The translations under genes were made by a program, and so were the position numbers. A stretch of 64,000 nucleotides of DNA from UBA7672 sp040398425 (lineage in GTDB: Bacteria; Pseudomonadota; Alphaproteobacteria; Caulobacterales; Hyphomonadaceae). Every line of letters starts with the position of its first letter. Position 1 is the first letter of the stretch. The notes beneath the pieces were generated by a model. It made no database searches and was not told the DNA's origin. It saw only the letters and a list, made by a program, of their open reading frames with translations. Shown here piece after piece: positions 18,195-26,676 of the stretch. Where the stretch lies: the NCBI GenBank assembly GCA_040398425.1, contig JBBATZ010000001.1, positions 62,001-126,000 on the forward strand, given 5' to 3'.

Positions 18195-19601
18195 ATGGGC
18201 GTGATGCACAAGGCCCTTCGTGCCAGAATTCTGGCCGCGATTGCGGCCACCGCACTCATGGCGGCCACGCCCCTGACTGCATCGGCGCAGGGCCTGATCC
18301 GAGACGCGGAGATCGAGAAGATCCTGCGCGACTACAGCAATTCCCTGTTCGAGGCGGCGGGCCTGAAGCCTTCCGACGTCAACATCTACATAGTGCAGGA
18401 CGACACGCTGAACGCCTTCGTGGCGGGCGGACAGAACCTGTTCCTTCACACCGGTCTCATCATGGAGACCAAGAACCCTGAAGAGTTGAAGGGCGTCATT
18501 GCCCACGAGACCGGCCACATGGCGCTGGGCCACAACGTGACGCGCGGCCAGCAGGCCATGGGCGCCTTCCAGAACACCTCGCTCATCACGATGGGCCTTG
18601 GCGCCCTCGCGCTCTTCGCCGGCGCACCCGATGCGGCGATGGCCCTGTTCGGCAGCGCGTCACAGTTCGGCATGCTGTCTGCGTTCAAGTTTACCCGCGC
18701 CGAAGAGAGCGCAGCTGACCAGTTCGGCCTCGACATCCTGAAGACCACGCGCCAATCCGGCGATGGCCTGCCAAGCTTCATGGAACACTTCCGTTATGAA
18801 GAGCTGATGTCGGAATCGCGCCGGGACCCCTATTTCCGTTCGCACCCGATCTCCAGCGACCGAATCTCCGCCATCGCGAAGCGCGCCCGCGAGATCAGCG
18901 CGAGTGCGCAGCCGCAGAGCGCGCAAACCATCGACGATCTCGCGATGATGAAGGCGAAGCTGGTCGGCTTCATCGGGCCGCCGAGCCGTGTGCTGTCGCG
19001 CTATCCCGCATCCGATACGTCGATGCCCGCGAAGTATGCGCGCGCCATCGCGGCCTATCGCGCCGTCGACATCAAGGCGGCGCTGACGATGACGCAGGAC
19101 CTGATCGATGCAGATCCGCTCGATCCCTATTTCCAGGAGTTGAAGGGCCAGATCCTGTTTGAGAGCGGCCGGGCGGAAGAGTCGGTCGGGCCGCATCGCA
19201 AGTCGGTCGAGCTTGAGCCGCATGCTGCGCTGCTGAAGGTGAACCTTGCGCGCTCGCTGATCGCGACCAAGTCGGACGAGGCCGTCAAGGAAGCCGAGGG
19301 CCTGCTGATGGACGCGCTGCAGCTGGAGGCGGACAATGCGTTCGCGTGGAACCAGCTGGCGGTCTGCTATGCCAAGCAGGACCGGATCGGGGACGCTGAC
19401 CTTGCGACGGCTGAGGAAGCCTACATCGTCGGCAACATGGCGCGGGCCTTCACGTTTGCACGCCGGGCGCGGGACAAGCTGACGCTGGATACGCCCAACG
19501 GGCAGCGCGCCGATGACATCATGGCCCTTGCCGACCCGCGAAATCGCCCGCAACAAGCGCAACGTGGCTTCGCCGACCTGGCTCTGCACACTGAACATTG
19601 A
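18195..19601 (+). CDS. Periplasmic M48 metalloprotease with TPR tail (BepA-like)
   Basis: A 468-residue exported protease. The signal peptide ends LTASAQG. The zinc site is HETGH (residues 104-108), with the third ligand in RAEESAADQFG. The C-terminal 200 residues are helical repeats of TPR type (AEESVGPHRKSVELEPHAAL). The architecture matches BepA/YfgC, which handles misassembled outer-membrane proteins such as LptD. AAGGAG is 9 bases before the ATG at 18195, so the longer frame from 18117 is rejected. It follows rne and precedes the DsbA-like gene, consistent with an envelope-quality role. Confidence 0.92.
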   Translation: MGVMHKALRARILAAIAATALMAATPLTASAQGLIRDAEIEKILRDYSNSLFEAAGLKPSDVNIYIVQDDTLNAFVAGGQNLFLHTGLIMETKNPEELKGVIAHETGHMALGHNVTRGQQAMGAFQNTSLITMGLGALALFAGAPDAAMALFGSASQFGMLSAFKFTRAEESAADQFGLDILKTTRQSGDGLPSFMEHFRYEELMSESRRDPYFRSHPISSDRISAIAKRAREISASAQPQSAQTIDDLAMMKAKLVGFIGPPSRVLSRYPASDTSMPAKYARAIAAYRAVDIKAALTMTQDLIDADPLDPYFQELKGQILFESGRAEESVGPHRKSVELEPHAALLKVNLARSLIATKSDEAVKEAEGLLMDALQLEADNAFAWNQLAVCYAKQDRIGDADLATAEEAYIVGNMARAFTFARRARDKLTLDTPNGQRADDIMALADPRNRPQQAQRGFADLALHTEH

Positions 19602-19701
19602 TCTGGCAAACCGGGCGTTTGTCGCCGTTTTGCGTTAAAGGCCGTTTTCTAGAATTCGGCCCGGCAAACTGGCTGGGAAGCTGGCCCTGAAGGAAACCTA
19701 C

Positions 19702-20463
19702 ATGCGTCTACAGCTCTCCCTCGCCGCCATGCTGGCACTCGGCGCGGCAGCGTGTTCGGGCCCGGCCGGTCAGGCCAAGGCGCCGGATTCGATCGACAAG
19801 ATGGCCAAGGCCGATGTCGAAGCCATCGTGAAAGAGTACCTGCTGCGCGAGCCGGAAATCCTGCTCGAGATGCAGACGGCCTATGAGAAGAAGCAGCTGG
19901 ACCAACAGACAGCTCAGGCGGAAACGGCATGGCCTGCCCTGCTCGCGAGCGCCAAGGACGATCCGTATATCGGGCCCAAAGACGCGCCGATCACGATGAT
20001 CGAGTTCTCGGACTATGATTGCGGTGTCTGCAAGTCGGCGATGCCGTGGGTGATTAGCCAGGTCGACGACCGTCGCGGCGACATCAAGCTGATCATCAAG
20101 GAAGCCGCCTGGCGCGGCGAAGGTTCGCACCGCGCAGCGATGTCGGCGCTGGCCGCCCACAACCAGGGCAAGTATCGCGAGATGCATGTCACGCTGATGA
20201 AGATGCCGTCGAGCGCCTACACGCCGGAAATCCTGGAGCAAGTTGCGCAATCGATCGGACTGAATATCCCACGCTGGAAAGCGGACATGGCGAAAGCCGA
20301 GACGAGCGGGCATGTCGATCGATCGCTGAAGGAATTTGAGTCGTCGGGCATGCGCGGGACGCCAGCCTACCTGATCAACGGCAAGTTCGTTGGCGGCTTC
20401 AACCAGCAGGAGCTGGAGTCGCTGATCGAGGCGACGCGGCAGATGGTGAGCAAGAAGGGTTAG
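19702..20463 (+). CDS. DsbA-family thiol:disulfide protein (thioredoxin fold)
   Basis: A 253-residue exported protein with a signal peptide and possible lipobox (GAAAC, Cys18). A helical segment (residues 30-85) of the kind seen in DsbA/ScsC-like proteins precedes a thioredoxin fold with active site CGVC (107-110) in FSDYDCGVCKSAMP and cis-Pro in MRGTPAYLI. It would oxidise or isomerise periplasmic cysteines. It follows the M48 protease by 100 bases and ends 7 bases from the convergent thiG. Whether it is lipidated is uncertain because the lipobox lacks Leu at -3. Confidence 0.9.
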   Translation: MRLQLSLAAMLALGAAACSGPAGQAKAPDSIDKMAKADVEAIVKEYLLREPEILLEMQTAYEKKQLDQQTAQAETAWPALLASAKDDPYIGPKDAPITMIEFSDYDCGVCKSAMPWVISQVDDRRGDIKLIIKEAAWRGEGSHRAAMSALAAHNQGKYREMHVTLMKMPSSAYTPEILEQVAQSIGLNIPRWKADMAKAETSGHVDRSLKEFESSGMRGTPAYLINGKFVGGFNQQELESLIEATRQMVSKKG

Positions 20464-20470
20464 CGGCCCG

Positions 20471-21259
20471 CTAGATCAAGCCACCCAGCGGGCTTGAAGG
20501 ATCGGCATACATCTTCTTCGGCATGCGGCCGGCGAGATAGGCTTCGCGGCCGGCGATGACAGCGTGCTTCATCGCGCGGGCCATACCGATCGGATCTTTC
20601 GCGGCGGCGATAGCGGTGTTAGCGATGACAGCGTCGCAGCCCAGCTCCATCGCGATCGTGGCGTCAGAGGCAGTGCCGACTCCTGCATCAACCAGCACGG
20701 GGACTTTTGACTGCTCGACGATGAGGCGGATGTTCACGCGGTTCTGGATGCCGAGGCCTGAGCCAATGGGCGAGGCGGCAGGCATGATGGCGGCGGCGCC
20801 GGCCTCTTCCAGACGCTTCGCGAAGACGACGTCGTCGGTGCAGTAGACCATGACATCGAAGCCATCCTTCACGAGCATTTCGGTGGCGCGCAGCGTCTCG
20901 ATCATGTCGGGGTAGAGGTGGACCGTGTTGGAAAGCACTTCGAGCTTCACGAGATTCCAGCCGCCGGCTTCGCGCGCGAGGCGGAGCGTGCGCACGGCGT
21001 CTTCGCCGGTGAAACAGCCGGCCGTGTTGGGCAGGTAGGTGAGGCGCTTGGGATCCAGGTGATCGACAAGACGATCCGAGCCCTTGTCGGCCACGTTCAC
21101 GCGGCGCAGGGCGACGGTCACGATCTCGGCGCCGGCGGCCTCAGCGGCGGCAGCATTCTGCGCGTAGCTGGCGTACTTTCCCGTGCCGACAATGAGGCGT
21201 GAGGTGTAGGCCTTGCCGGCGATGATGAGGGGGTCGGTGGTGGAAATTGAGTCAGACAT
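20471..21259 (-). CDS. thiG: Thiazole synthase
   Basis: ThiG condenses deoxyxylulose phosphate, dehydroglycine and ThiS-thiocarboxylate into the thiamine thiazole. The 262-residue TIM barrel has the Schiff-base lysine in NLVKLEVLSN, the signature YCTDDVVFAKRLEEAG, and phosphate-binding loops PVLVDAGVGTASDA and GCDAVIANTAIA. It starts with an ATG at 21259 that overlaps the end of the upstream unknown gene by 8 bases, so it is translated from the same message as that gene and thiS. No thiC, thiE or TPP riboswitch is seen nearby. Confidence 0.96.
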   Translation of the reverse strand: MSDSISTTDPLIIAGKAYTSRLIVGTGKYASYAQNAAAAEAAGAEIVTVALRRVNVADKGSDRLVDHLDPKRLTYLPNTAGCFTGEDAVRTLRLAREAGGWNLVKLEVLSNTVHLYPDMIETLRATEMLVKDGFDVMVYCTDDVVFAKRLEEAGAAAIMPAASPIGSGLGIQNRVNIRLIVEQSKVPVLVDAGVGTASDATIAMELGCDAVIANTAIAAAKDPIGMARAMKHAVIAGREAYLAGRMPKKMYADPSSPLGGLI

Positions 21260-21572
21260 TTTTTTCAGTTTTGGTTCTCAAATTGTCTCGGAAGGCTTCC
21301 AGAAATCCCCGCGCCTGCTTTGCTTGTGCAGGATAGCCGATCGTCTTCTTCAGGAGGCCTTTGAGTTCGCTGCTGTCGATGTCGTGTCTGGCTAGTAATG
21401 CATCAAGATAACTTAGAACGGCGACGCGGCCTTTGGGGCGAACATTTTCAGCCAGATACATCTCGATCGGACGCTCTCTGGTTATCTCGTAGATGAGGTC
21501 CTGGTGCATCAGCATGTTGAGTTCTTGGAACTCGGCTGGCGGCTCTCGAAGTAGACGGTCTCGCGCGCCCAT
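21252..21572 (-). CDS. Unknown 106-residue protein embedded between thiS and thiG
   Basis: I do not recognise this family. The product is helical and charged, with segments YEITRERPIEMYLAEN, GRVAVLSYLDALLARH and KQARGFLEAFRDNLRTK. It has no cysteine pair, signal or membrane helix, so it should be cytoplasmic. Its ATG shares a base with the thiS stop (TGATG), and its own end overlaps thiG by 8 bases, which implies strong translational coupling. Its base composition is close to 50% GC by eye, clearly lower than thiS or thiG, suggesting later acquisition. The placement implies a link to thiazole synthesis or simple hitch-hiking; sequence alone does not decide. Confidence 0.8.
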   Translation of the reverse strand: MGARDRLLREPPAEFQELNMLMHQDLIYEITRERPIEMYLAENVRPKGRVAVLSYLDALLARHDIDSSELKGLLKKTIGYPAQAKQARGFLEAFRDNLRTKTEKNV

Positions 21573-21772
21573 CAGCCCCCACCCACAAACTGCACGATCT
21601 CGATACGGTCGCCTTCGGCCAGATGGGTAGTCGCATACAGGGATTTGGGCACGATTTCCCGGTTGTGCTCCACAGCTACGCCCTTCAGCGGCATGCCGAG
21701 CTGCTCGAGCAGCGAGGTCACCGTGGCGGCATCCGGTACGGAAGTCGCCTCTCCGTTGAGAAACAGGTTCAT
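21572..21772 (-). CDS. thiS: Thiamine biosynthesis sulfur carrier protein
   Basis: A 66-residue beta-grasp protein that carries sulfur as a C-terminal thiocarboxylate. It starts MNLFLNGEATSVPDA and ends IVQFVGGG, with the diglycine tail plus one extra Gly. The conserved KGVAVEHNREIVPKS segment is present. It is the first gene of the thiS-orf-thiG unit and no adenylating ThiF lies beside it. Just upstream, three imperfect 13-base repeats (21773-21813) occupy the leader. Confidence 0.93.
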   Translation of the reverse strand: MNLFLNGEATSVPDAATVTSLLEQLGMPLKGVAVEHNREIVPKSLYATTHLAEGDRIEIVQFVGGG

Positions 21773-21920
21773 TTAACCAACTCGGGCAACCAATTCAGAT
21801 AGCCAACTCAGGCATTTGATCTCTCTCGGGATTCGCCTATTCATTCACCTTCGCGGCCCCATTCTTTCGCTGCGCGGCGGCGGGCTTTGGCCCCGCATCG
21901 GGTTCCGGTAAGGGTCTTCC

Positions 21921-22370
21921 ATGAGCTTGACCATCTACCTCCTGAACGGCCCCAACCTCAACCTGCTGGGTGAGCGGGAACCCGCCATCTATGGCAAGGG
22001 GACGCTGGCCGACCTCGAAAAACTGTCGCAGGCTGCGGCGGCGGAGGCCGGGGCAAATCTCGTTTTTCGTCAATCCAATCACGAAGGCGAGCTTGTGGAC
22101 TGGATTCAGGAAGCCCGTAGACAGGCGGGCGGCCTGATCATAAACGCGGGCGGTTATACCCACACCTCGGTCGCGATTCACGACGCGCTCAAGGTGTTGA
22201 CCATTCCTGTCGTGGAAGTTCATCTCAGCAATCCCGGGGTTCGGGAAGAATTCAGGCACAAGAGCCTGGTGTCTCCAGCAGCTTCCGGCGTGATCGCCGG
22301 TTTTGGTTCCCTGGGTTATCGGCTTGCCATCCAGGCGGTCGTAGCCCTGACCGAACAGAAGAGAGTTTGA
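21921..22370 (+). CDS. aroQ: 3-Dehydroquinate dehydratase, type II
   Basis: Third step of the shikimate pathway. The 149-residue protein has the flexible loop with Arg19 and Tyr24 (GEREPAIYGKG), the QSNHEGELVDWIQ helix, INAGGYTHTSVAIHDAL and the catalytic His in VVEVHLSNP. It is the first gene of an aroQ-accB-accC run; the stop is 5 bases before the accB ATG. This order is common in proteobacteria and suggests one transcript. Confidence 0.97.
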   Translation: MSLTIYLLNGPNLNLLGEREPAIYGKGTLADLEKLSQAAAAEAGANLVFRQSNHEGELVDWIQEARRQAGGLIINAGGYTHTSVAIHDALKVLTIPVVEVHLSNPGVREEFRHKSLVSPAASGVIAGFGSLGYRLAIQAVVALTEQKRV

Positions 22371-22375
22371 CGCAC

Positions 22376-22870
22376 ATGGCCGAGAAGCCTCCCGAGAAGA
22401 CCGGCAGGTTCGATACCGGGCTCATCCGCGAGCTCGCGGCGATCCTCCGGGAAGCCGACCTTGGCGAGATCGAAATCGAACAAGGCGGCATGCGCATCAA
22501 GGTTGTGAAACCCGAAGCCAAGACCGTCCATATGGCGCAGGCCTATGCGCCCTCGCCGGCCGCCGCAGCTGCTGCGCCGAGTGCAGCGCCTGCCGCAAGC
22601 GCCGCACCCGTCAGCAAGGCCTCGCTGCGTGATCACCCGGGCGCGGTGAAGTCGCCGATGGTCGGCACGGTCTATCTGCAGGCTGAAGAAGGCGCGGCGA
22701 AGTTCGTGAAGGTTGGCGACACCGTCAACGCCGGCGCGACGCTGCTGCTGATCGAGGCGATGAAAACGTTCAACCCGGTCACGGCGCCGAAAGGCGGCAA
22801 GGTGACCCAGATCCTGATCGACAATCAGCAGCCGGTTGAATTCGGCGAGCCTCTCGTCATCATCGAATAG
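22376..22870 (+). CDS. accB: Biotin carboxyl carrier protein of acetyl-CoA carboxylase
   Basis: Carries biotin between biotin carboxylase and carboxyltransferase in fatty-acid synthesis. From ATG 22376 the protein has 164 residues: an N-terminal helical domain, an Ala/Pro linker (PSPAAAAAAPSAAPAAS), and a biotinyl domain with Lys130 in IEAMKTFN. Thr replaces the usual Leu or Met after the lysine. A TTG start three codons upstream would overlap aroQ and is not needed. Confidence 0.96.
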   Translation: MAEKPPEKTGRFDTGLIRELAAILREADLGEIEIEQGGMRIKVVKPEAKTVHMAQAYAPSPAAAAAAPSAAPAASAAPVSKASLRDHPGAVKSPMVGTVYLQAEEGAAKFVKVGDTVNAGATLLLIEAMKTFNPVTAPKGGKVTQILIDNQQPVEFGEPLVIIE

Positions 22871-22880
22871 CGGCGCCGCT

Positions 22881-24224
22881 ATGTTCGAGAAAATCCTCAT
22901 TGCGAACCGTGGCGAGATCGCCCTCCGCGTGCACCGCGCGTGCAAGGAGATGGGCATCCACACAGTGGCAATCCATTCCGAAGCCGACCGCAACGCCATG
23001 CATGTCCGTCTCGCGGATGAGAGCGTGTGCGTGGGGCCGGCGTCGGCGGCGAAATCCTACCTGAACATTCCGGCCATCATCACGGCGGCGAAGATCACCG
23101 GCGCCGATGCGATCCATCCGGGCTACGGCTTTCTTTCCGAGAACGCCAAGTTTGCCGAGATCGTCGAGAAGAGCGGCATCACCTTCATCGGTCCGCGTCC
23201 GGAACACATCCGGATGATGGGCGACAAGATCACCGCAAAGGAAGCCATCCAGACGGCGGGCGTGCCTGTCGTGCCGGGCTCGGACGGCGGCGTGCCGTCG
23301 CTGGAGGCTGCGCGCGCGGACGCCAAGCGCATCGGCTATCCGGTGCTGATCAAGGCGACGGCCGGCGGCGGCGGACGCGGCATGAAAGTCGCGCGCTCGC
23401 CGGAAGAAATCGACCTCGCCTTCTCCAGCGCGCGATCGGAAGCCAAGGCGGCGTTCGGCAACGAAGCCGTCTACATGGAGAAATATCTCGAGAAGCCGCG
23501 GCACATCGAGATCCAGGTCGTCGCTGACAGCCAGGGCAATGTGATCCACCTGGGAGAGCGCGACTGCTCGCTGCAGCGTCGCCACCAGAAGGTTTTCGAG
23601 GAAGCGCCCTCGCCGGTCATCGACGAAGCCGCGCGCGCCGCCATCGGCAAGACCGTCACCACCGCCATCAAGAAGCTCGGCTATCTCGGCGTCGGCACGA
23701 TCGAGTTCCTGTACGAGAATGGCGAGTTCTACTTCATCGAGATGAACACGCGCCTGCAGGTCGAACATCCGGTCACCGAGATGATCACGGGCGTTGATCT
23801 GGTGCAGGAGCAGATCCGCATCGCCGCGGGCATGAAACTGTCACTGACGCAGAAGGAAGTGACGATCTCGGGCCATGCCATCGAGTGCCGTATCAACGCT
23901 GAGAACCCCGAGACGTTTACACCCTCGCCCGGCCTGATCCAGGAATTCCACGCGCCCGGCGGTCTTGGCGTGCGCCTCGATAGCGCCGCTTATGCGGGCT
24001 ATCGCGTGCCGCCCTATTACGACAGCCTGATCGGCAAGCTGATCGTGCATGCGCCGACCCGCGCCGAAGCTCTGGCGCGTTTACGCCGTGCGCTGGACGA
24101 GACGGTTGTCAGCGGTGTCGAGACGACGCTGCCGCTGCATCGGCGGTTGGCCTCGAATGCGGATATCGCGGCGGGCAACTACGACATCCACTGGCTTGAG
24201 AAGTTTCTCGGGATGAAGACCTGA
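22881..24224 (+). CDS. accC: Biotin carboxylase subunit of acetyl-CoA carboxylase
   Basis: ATP-grasp enzyme that carboxylates biotin on AccB. The start is ATG 22881 (MFEKILIANRGEIALRV), 10 bases after accB, giving 447 residues. Signatures include the glycine loop KATAGGGGRGMKVA, the metal/ATP segment HQKVFEEAPSP and the catalytic NTRLQVEHPVTE. Length and motifs are normal. A palindromic repeat follows the stop. Confidence 0.97.
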   Translation: MFEKILIANRGEIALRVHRACKEMGIHTVAIHSEADRNAMHVRLADESVCVGPASAAKSYLNIPAIITAAKITGADAIHPGYGFLSENAKFAEIVEKSGITFIGPRPEHIRMMGDKITAKEAIQTAGVPVVPGSDGGVPSLEAARADAKRIGYPVLIKATAGGGGRGMKVARSPEEIDLAFSSARSEAKAAFGNEAVYMEKYLEKPRHIEIQVVADSQGNVIHLGERDCSLQRRHQKVFEEAPSPVIDEAARAAIGKTVTTAIKKLGYLGVGTIEFLYENGEFYFIEMNTRLQVEHPVTEMITGVDLVQEQIRIAAGMKLSLTQKEVTISGHAIECRINAENPETFTPSPGLIQEFHAPGGLGVRLDSAAYAGYRVPPYYDSLIGKLIVHAPTRAEALARLRRALDETVVSGVETTLPLHRRLASNADIAAGNYDIHWLEKFLGMKT

Positions 24225-24273
24225 GACGTCGATGAACCCGCGCTCTTGCTTTGACGGACAACGGCTCCGCCGC

Positions 24274-24331
24274 CTGCTCAGCATGAGCGCTACTTTGATG
24301 CCGGCCTCCCTTGAGCGCTCATCCTGAGCAG
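24274..24331. repeat. Palindromic repeat, copy 1
   Basis: CTGCTCAGCATGAGCGCT (24274-24291) and AGCGCTCATCCTGAGCAG (24314-24331) are inverted with one mismatch. The flanks (GACGGAC... and ...GCGTCGCAGG) also match copy 2 at 60.7 kb in order. It sits between accC and aat and may form a stable hairpin at the end of the acc transcript. Confidence 0.8.
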
Positions 24332-24444
24332 CGCACGAAGTGTGCGGGCGTCGCAGGACAAGCGCGGGTCGCGGTCTGGCGGCTTGAAACTCCGACGCCA
24401 ACGCGCAACGATCCTTGATCGTTCGACTTTTGGGATCGCAACAA

Positions 24445-25092
24445 GTGAGCCGTGTTTTCGGCCCCAGTGATTTGCTCGGCTGCTATCGGCGCGGCGTGTT
24501 TCCGATGGCGGATGCGCGCGATGATCCGCGGCTGTTCCTTGTCGATCCGGACCTGCGCGGCGTGCTGCCCCTCGACCGGTTTCACCTTTCGAAGAGTCTG
24601 CGCAAGACGATCCGGCGCGATCCGTTCGAGATACGCGTGGATACAGCCTTCTCGCGCGTGATGGAGCTATGCGCGGAGTCAGCGCCGGATCGGCCGAACA
24701 CGTGGATCAATTCGCCGATCCTCAATCTCTACAGCGCGCTGCATCGTCAGGGGCACGCTCACAGCGTCGAAGCCTGGCTGGATGGCGAGCTGGTGGGCGG
24801 ACTTTACGGCGTGAGCCTGAAGGCGGCGTTCTTCGGCGAGAGCATGTTCTCGCGCGTGACCGATGCCTCGAAAGTGGCGCTGGCGCATCTGGTGGCGCGG
24901 CTGCGGGCGGGCGGATACCGGTTGCTCGACACGCAATTCGTGACCAGTCATCTGGAAACGTTCGGCGTCGAGGAAGTGCCGCGCGAGGCGTTCCACGTGA
25001 TGTTGAAAGCGGCGCTGCAGTCAGACGCGACGTTCGGGACGCAGACCTATTGCGGCGCCGAGGTGGTGCAGCTGATCACCCAGACGTCGTAG
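24445..25092 (+). CDS. aat: Leucyl/phenylalanyl-tRNA-protein transferase
   Basis: N-end-rule enzyme that adds Leu or Phe to proteins with N-terminal Arg or Lys, marking them for ClpS/ClpAP. I start at GTG 24445 (SRVFGPSDLLGCYRRGVFPMAD), which matches the family's usual beginning; a TTG at 24415 is possible. The 215-residue protein contains NTWINSPILNLYSALHRQGHAHSVE in two adjoining blocks, GLYGVSLKAAFFGESMFS and DTQFVTSHLETFG. Its last 46 bases overlap the convergent DUF2155 gene. Confidence 0.94.
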   Translation: MSRVFGPSDLLGCYRRGVFPMADARDDPRLFLVDPDLRGVLPLDRFHLSKSLRKTIRRDPFEIRVDTAFSRVMELCAESAPDRPNTWINSPILNLYSALHRQGHAHSVEAWLDGELVGGLYGVSLKAAFFGESMFSRVTDASKVALAHLVARLRAGGYRLLDTQFVTSHLETFGVEEVPREAFHVMLKAALQSDATFGTQTYCGAEVVQLITQTS

Positions 25093-25574
25093 GTCGGGTG
25101 TTCGAGGCCGTTGAGGCCGGGCGAGGACGCGTACATCCAGCCCGAGAACAGCAGGCCGTTGGGGCCGATCGGCTCCGGCCCTTTGTGCATCGGGGTGTTG
25201 GGCGTGCTGGCGACCTGTTTGGGCGCAGCCTGTCCCTCTTTCGGAACGGCATAGATTTCAAGGAAGGCGACTGACTGGGGCGCGTCCTGCGGGCTCGACT
25301 GGTAGCAGGCGCGGACGGTGACCTTGATGCGCCCGTGGGCGACGGTCTGCCCGACCTTGGCGGTGAGGTCGGTGGAGTTGCCGGTGATCTTGTCGAGCGC
25401 GCGCAGCTTGGCCCCGGAGGACGCCTGCAGGTGTGCGGCGGGCGCATCCTGCTCCTGCTGCACCGGTTGCGGCGGCGCCTGCTGAGGCTGCTGTTGAGGT
25501 TCCTGGGCAAATGCCGCTGCAGTCAGCGCGCAAGCCGAGACGGCGGCAAGGGAAAGTCGGGCTAGCAGATTCAT
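25047..25574 (-). CDS. DUF2155-domain periplasmic protein
   Basis: A 175-residue exported protein of unknown role. The signal peptide ends AAAFAQE, followed by a Gln/Pro-rich linker (QEPQQQPQQAPPQPVQQEQ) and the DUF2155 domain with ARALDKITG-type opening (LRALDKITGNSTDL), two conserved cysteines (VRACYQSS, VISCTTS) and LLFSGWMYASSPGLNGLEHP. Gene order aat-DUF2155-mlaD-NDUFA12 is conserved in alphaproteobacteria. Its start overlaps the mlaD stop by 4 bases, so it is probably co-translated with the transport gene, while its 3' end overlaps aat on the other strand. Confidence 0.88.
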   Translation of the reverse strand: MNLLARLSLAAVSACALTAAAFAQEPQQQPQQAPPQPVQQEQDAPAAHLQASSGAKLRALDKITGNSTDLTAKVGQTVAHGRIKVTVRACYQSSPQDAPQSVAFLEIYAVPKEGQAAPKQVASTPNTPMHKGPEPIGPNGLLFSGWMYASSPGLNGLEHPTYDVWVISCTTSAPQ

Positions 25575-26071
25575 AGGGGCGCCTCTTCCGCTTTCGGCTC
25601 GCCCCCTTGATCGCCTCCGCCGGTCGCGTTGCCAACAGCTTCAAGCAGCAGGCTCATGATATCGACAGTACCGCGGGTGTAATCGAACACGCCAGTGCCG
25701 TCCTTCGGGAGGTTCTCGTCCGGGTCGCCGCCGGCCAGCACGTAGATGTAGCTGCCGCCGAGCAGGCTGTCGGACTGGATCTGGGCCGTGGAATCGACGG
25801 GCAGAGTGATGTCCTTGCGGACGTTGAGCTTCACGATGGCTTTCATCGTCTTGGGCTCAACATCGACCGACGTGACTGAGCCGACCTTTACCCCCGCGAT
25901 ACGAACGTCCGTGCCCGGGCCCACGCCATCCGCGCGGCCGAACTTGCCCATCAGGGCGTAGGTGTCGCCGGTCGAGGCGCCTGATTGCTGCGACAGGGAG
26001 AACACAAGGAAGAAGCCCGCCACGAGAATGACGGCCAGCCCGACCAGGGTTTCGACCAGTGACTCACGCAT
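25571..26071 (-). CDS. mlaD: MlaD-family phospholipid transport substrate-binding protein
   Basis: Inner-membrane anchored, periplasmic MCE-domain protein of the Mla pathway that keeps outer-membrane lipid asymmetry. The 166 residues contain one N-terminal helix (LVGLAVILVAGFFLVFSL) and an MCE domain with GRADGVGPGTDVRIAGVKVGSV and SLLGGSYIYV. The tail is a Gly/Glu-rich extension. The other mla genes are not in this window. It overlaps the NDUFA12 stop (TGATG) upstream and DUF2155 downstream. Confidence 0.93.
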   Translation of the reverse strand: MRESLVETLVGLAVILVAGFFLVFSLSQQSGASTGDTYALMGKFGRADGVGPGTDVRIAGVKVGSVTSVDVEPKTMKAIVKLNVRKDITLPVDSTAQIQSDSLLGGSYIYVLAGGDPDENLPKDGTGVFDYTRGTVDIMSLLLEAVGNATGGGDQGGEPKAEEAPL

Positions 26072-26457
26072 CAGGGTTTCCAGGACTCGTAATCGCCCGT
26101 GTTTTTCGCCCGCTCACCACCTTCGGCGAGAGAGCCCTTGGGCCGGTAGGCGTCGATCGTGCCGGTGAGGTTAGGTTTGTGGTCGATCTCCCACGCGCGG
26201 CGCAGCAGCGGATCGACCGTGGGGGGCTTGTCGAAGGTGTGGTGAAGCCAGCCGTGCCATTCGGCTGGCACTTTCGAGGGCTCGGCATAGCCGTTGTAGA
26301 TCACGTAGCGGCGCTTGCGGCCCTCAAGGCTCGGCCGACGCTCCTCGTAATACTTGTTTCCGGTCGTATCTGCGCCGACATAACCCGCGCGACGGCCGAT
26401 GTCGAAACGGGCACCGATCGTGGCTCCGTTCCACCAGGTGAAGATCGACTTCAGCAT
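26071..26457 (-). CDS. NADH:ubiquinone oxidoreductase 17.2 kDa (NDUFA12-like) subunit
   Basis: Supernumerary complex I subunit shared by alphaproteobacteria and mitochondria. From ATG 26457 (MLKSIFTWWNGATIGARFD), behind an AGGAGCGGAG ribosome site, the protein has 128 residues. Hallmarks are DTTGNKYYEE, RRYVIYNGYAEPSKVPAEWHGWLHH in two adjoining parts, and PNLTGTIDAYRPKGSL. It is encoded outside the main nuo operon, next to mlaD, the typical location. A GTG ten codons upstream is less likely. Confidence 0.93.
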   Translation of the reverse strand: MLKSIFTWWNGATIGARFDIGRRAGYVGADTTGNKYYEERRPSLEGRKRRYVIYNGYAEPSKVPAEWHGWLHHTFDKPPTVDPLLRRAWEIDHKPNLTGTIDAYRPKGSLAEGGERAKNTGDYESWKP

Positions 26458-26676
26458 CTCGGCTCCGCTCCTAGTCCAAGTCACGGGAATTCAGATAGAT
26501 AGGCACGATTGGCGCGACGCGAATATGGCGCCAGCGAGTTAACGGGTCCAGCGGCGCGAAGGCCCTCGCTCATGCGACAAATTCCTGTGTGCAGGCAAGG
26601 CCAAAGCACCTCATCATATCGGTGATTCGCGCCCGGCGCCCCAATCTCGGGTCGCTGACACGCGGGAGGTTGAGTG

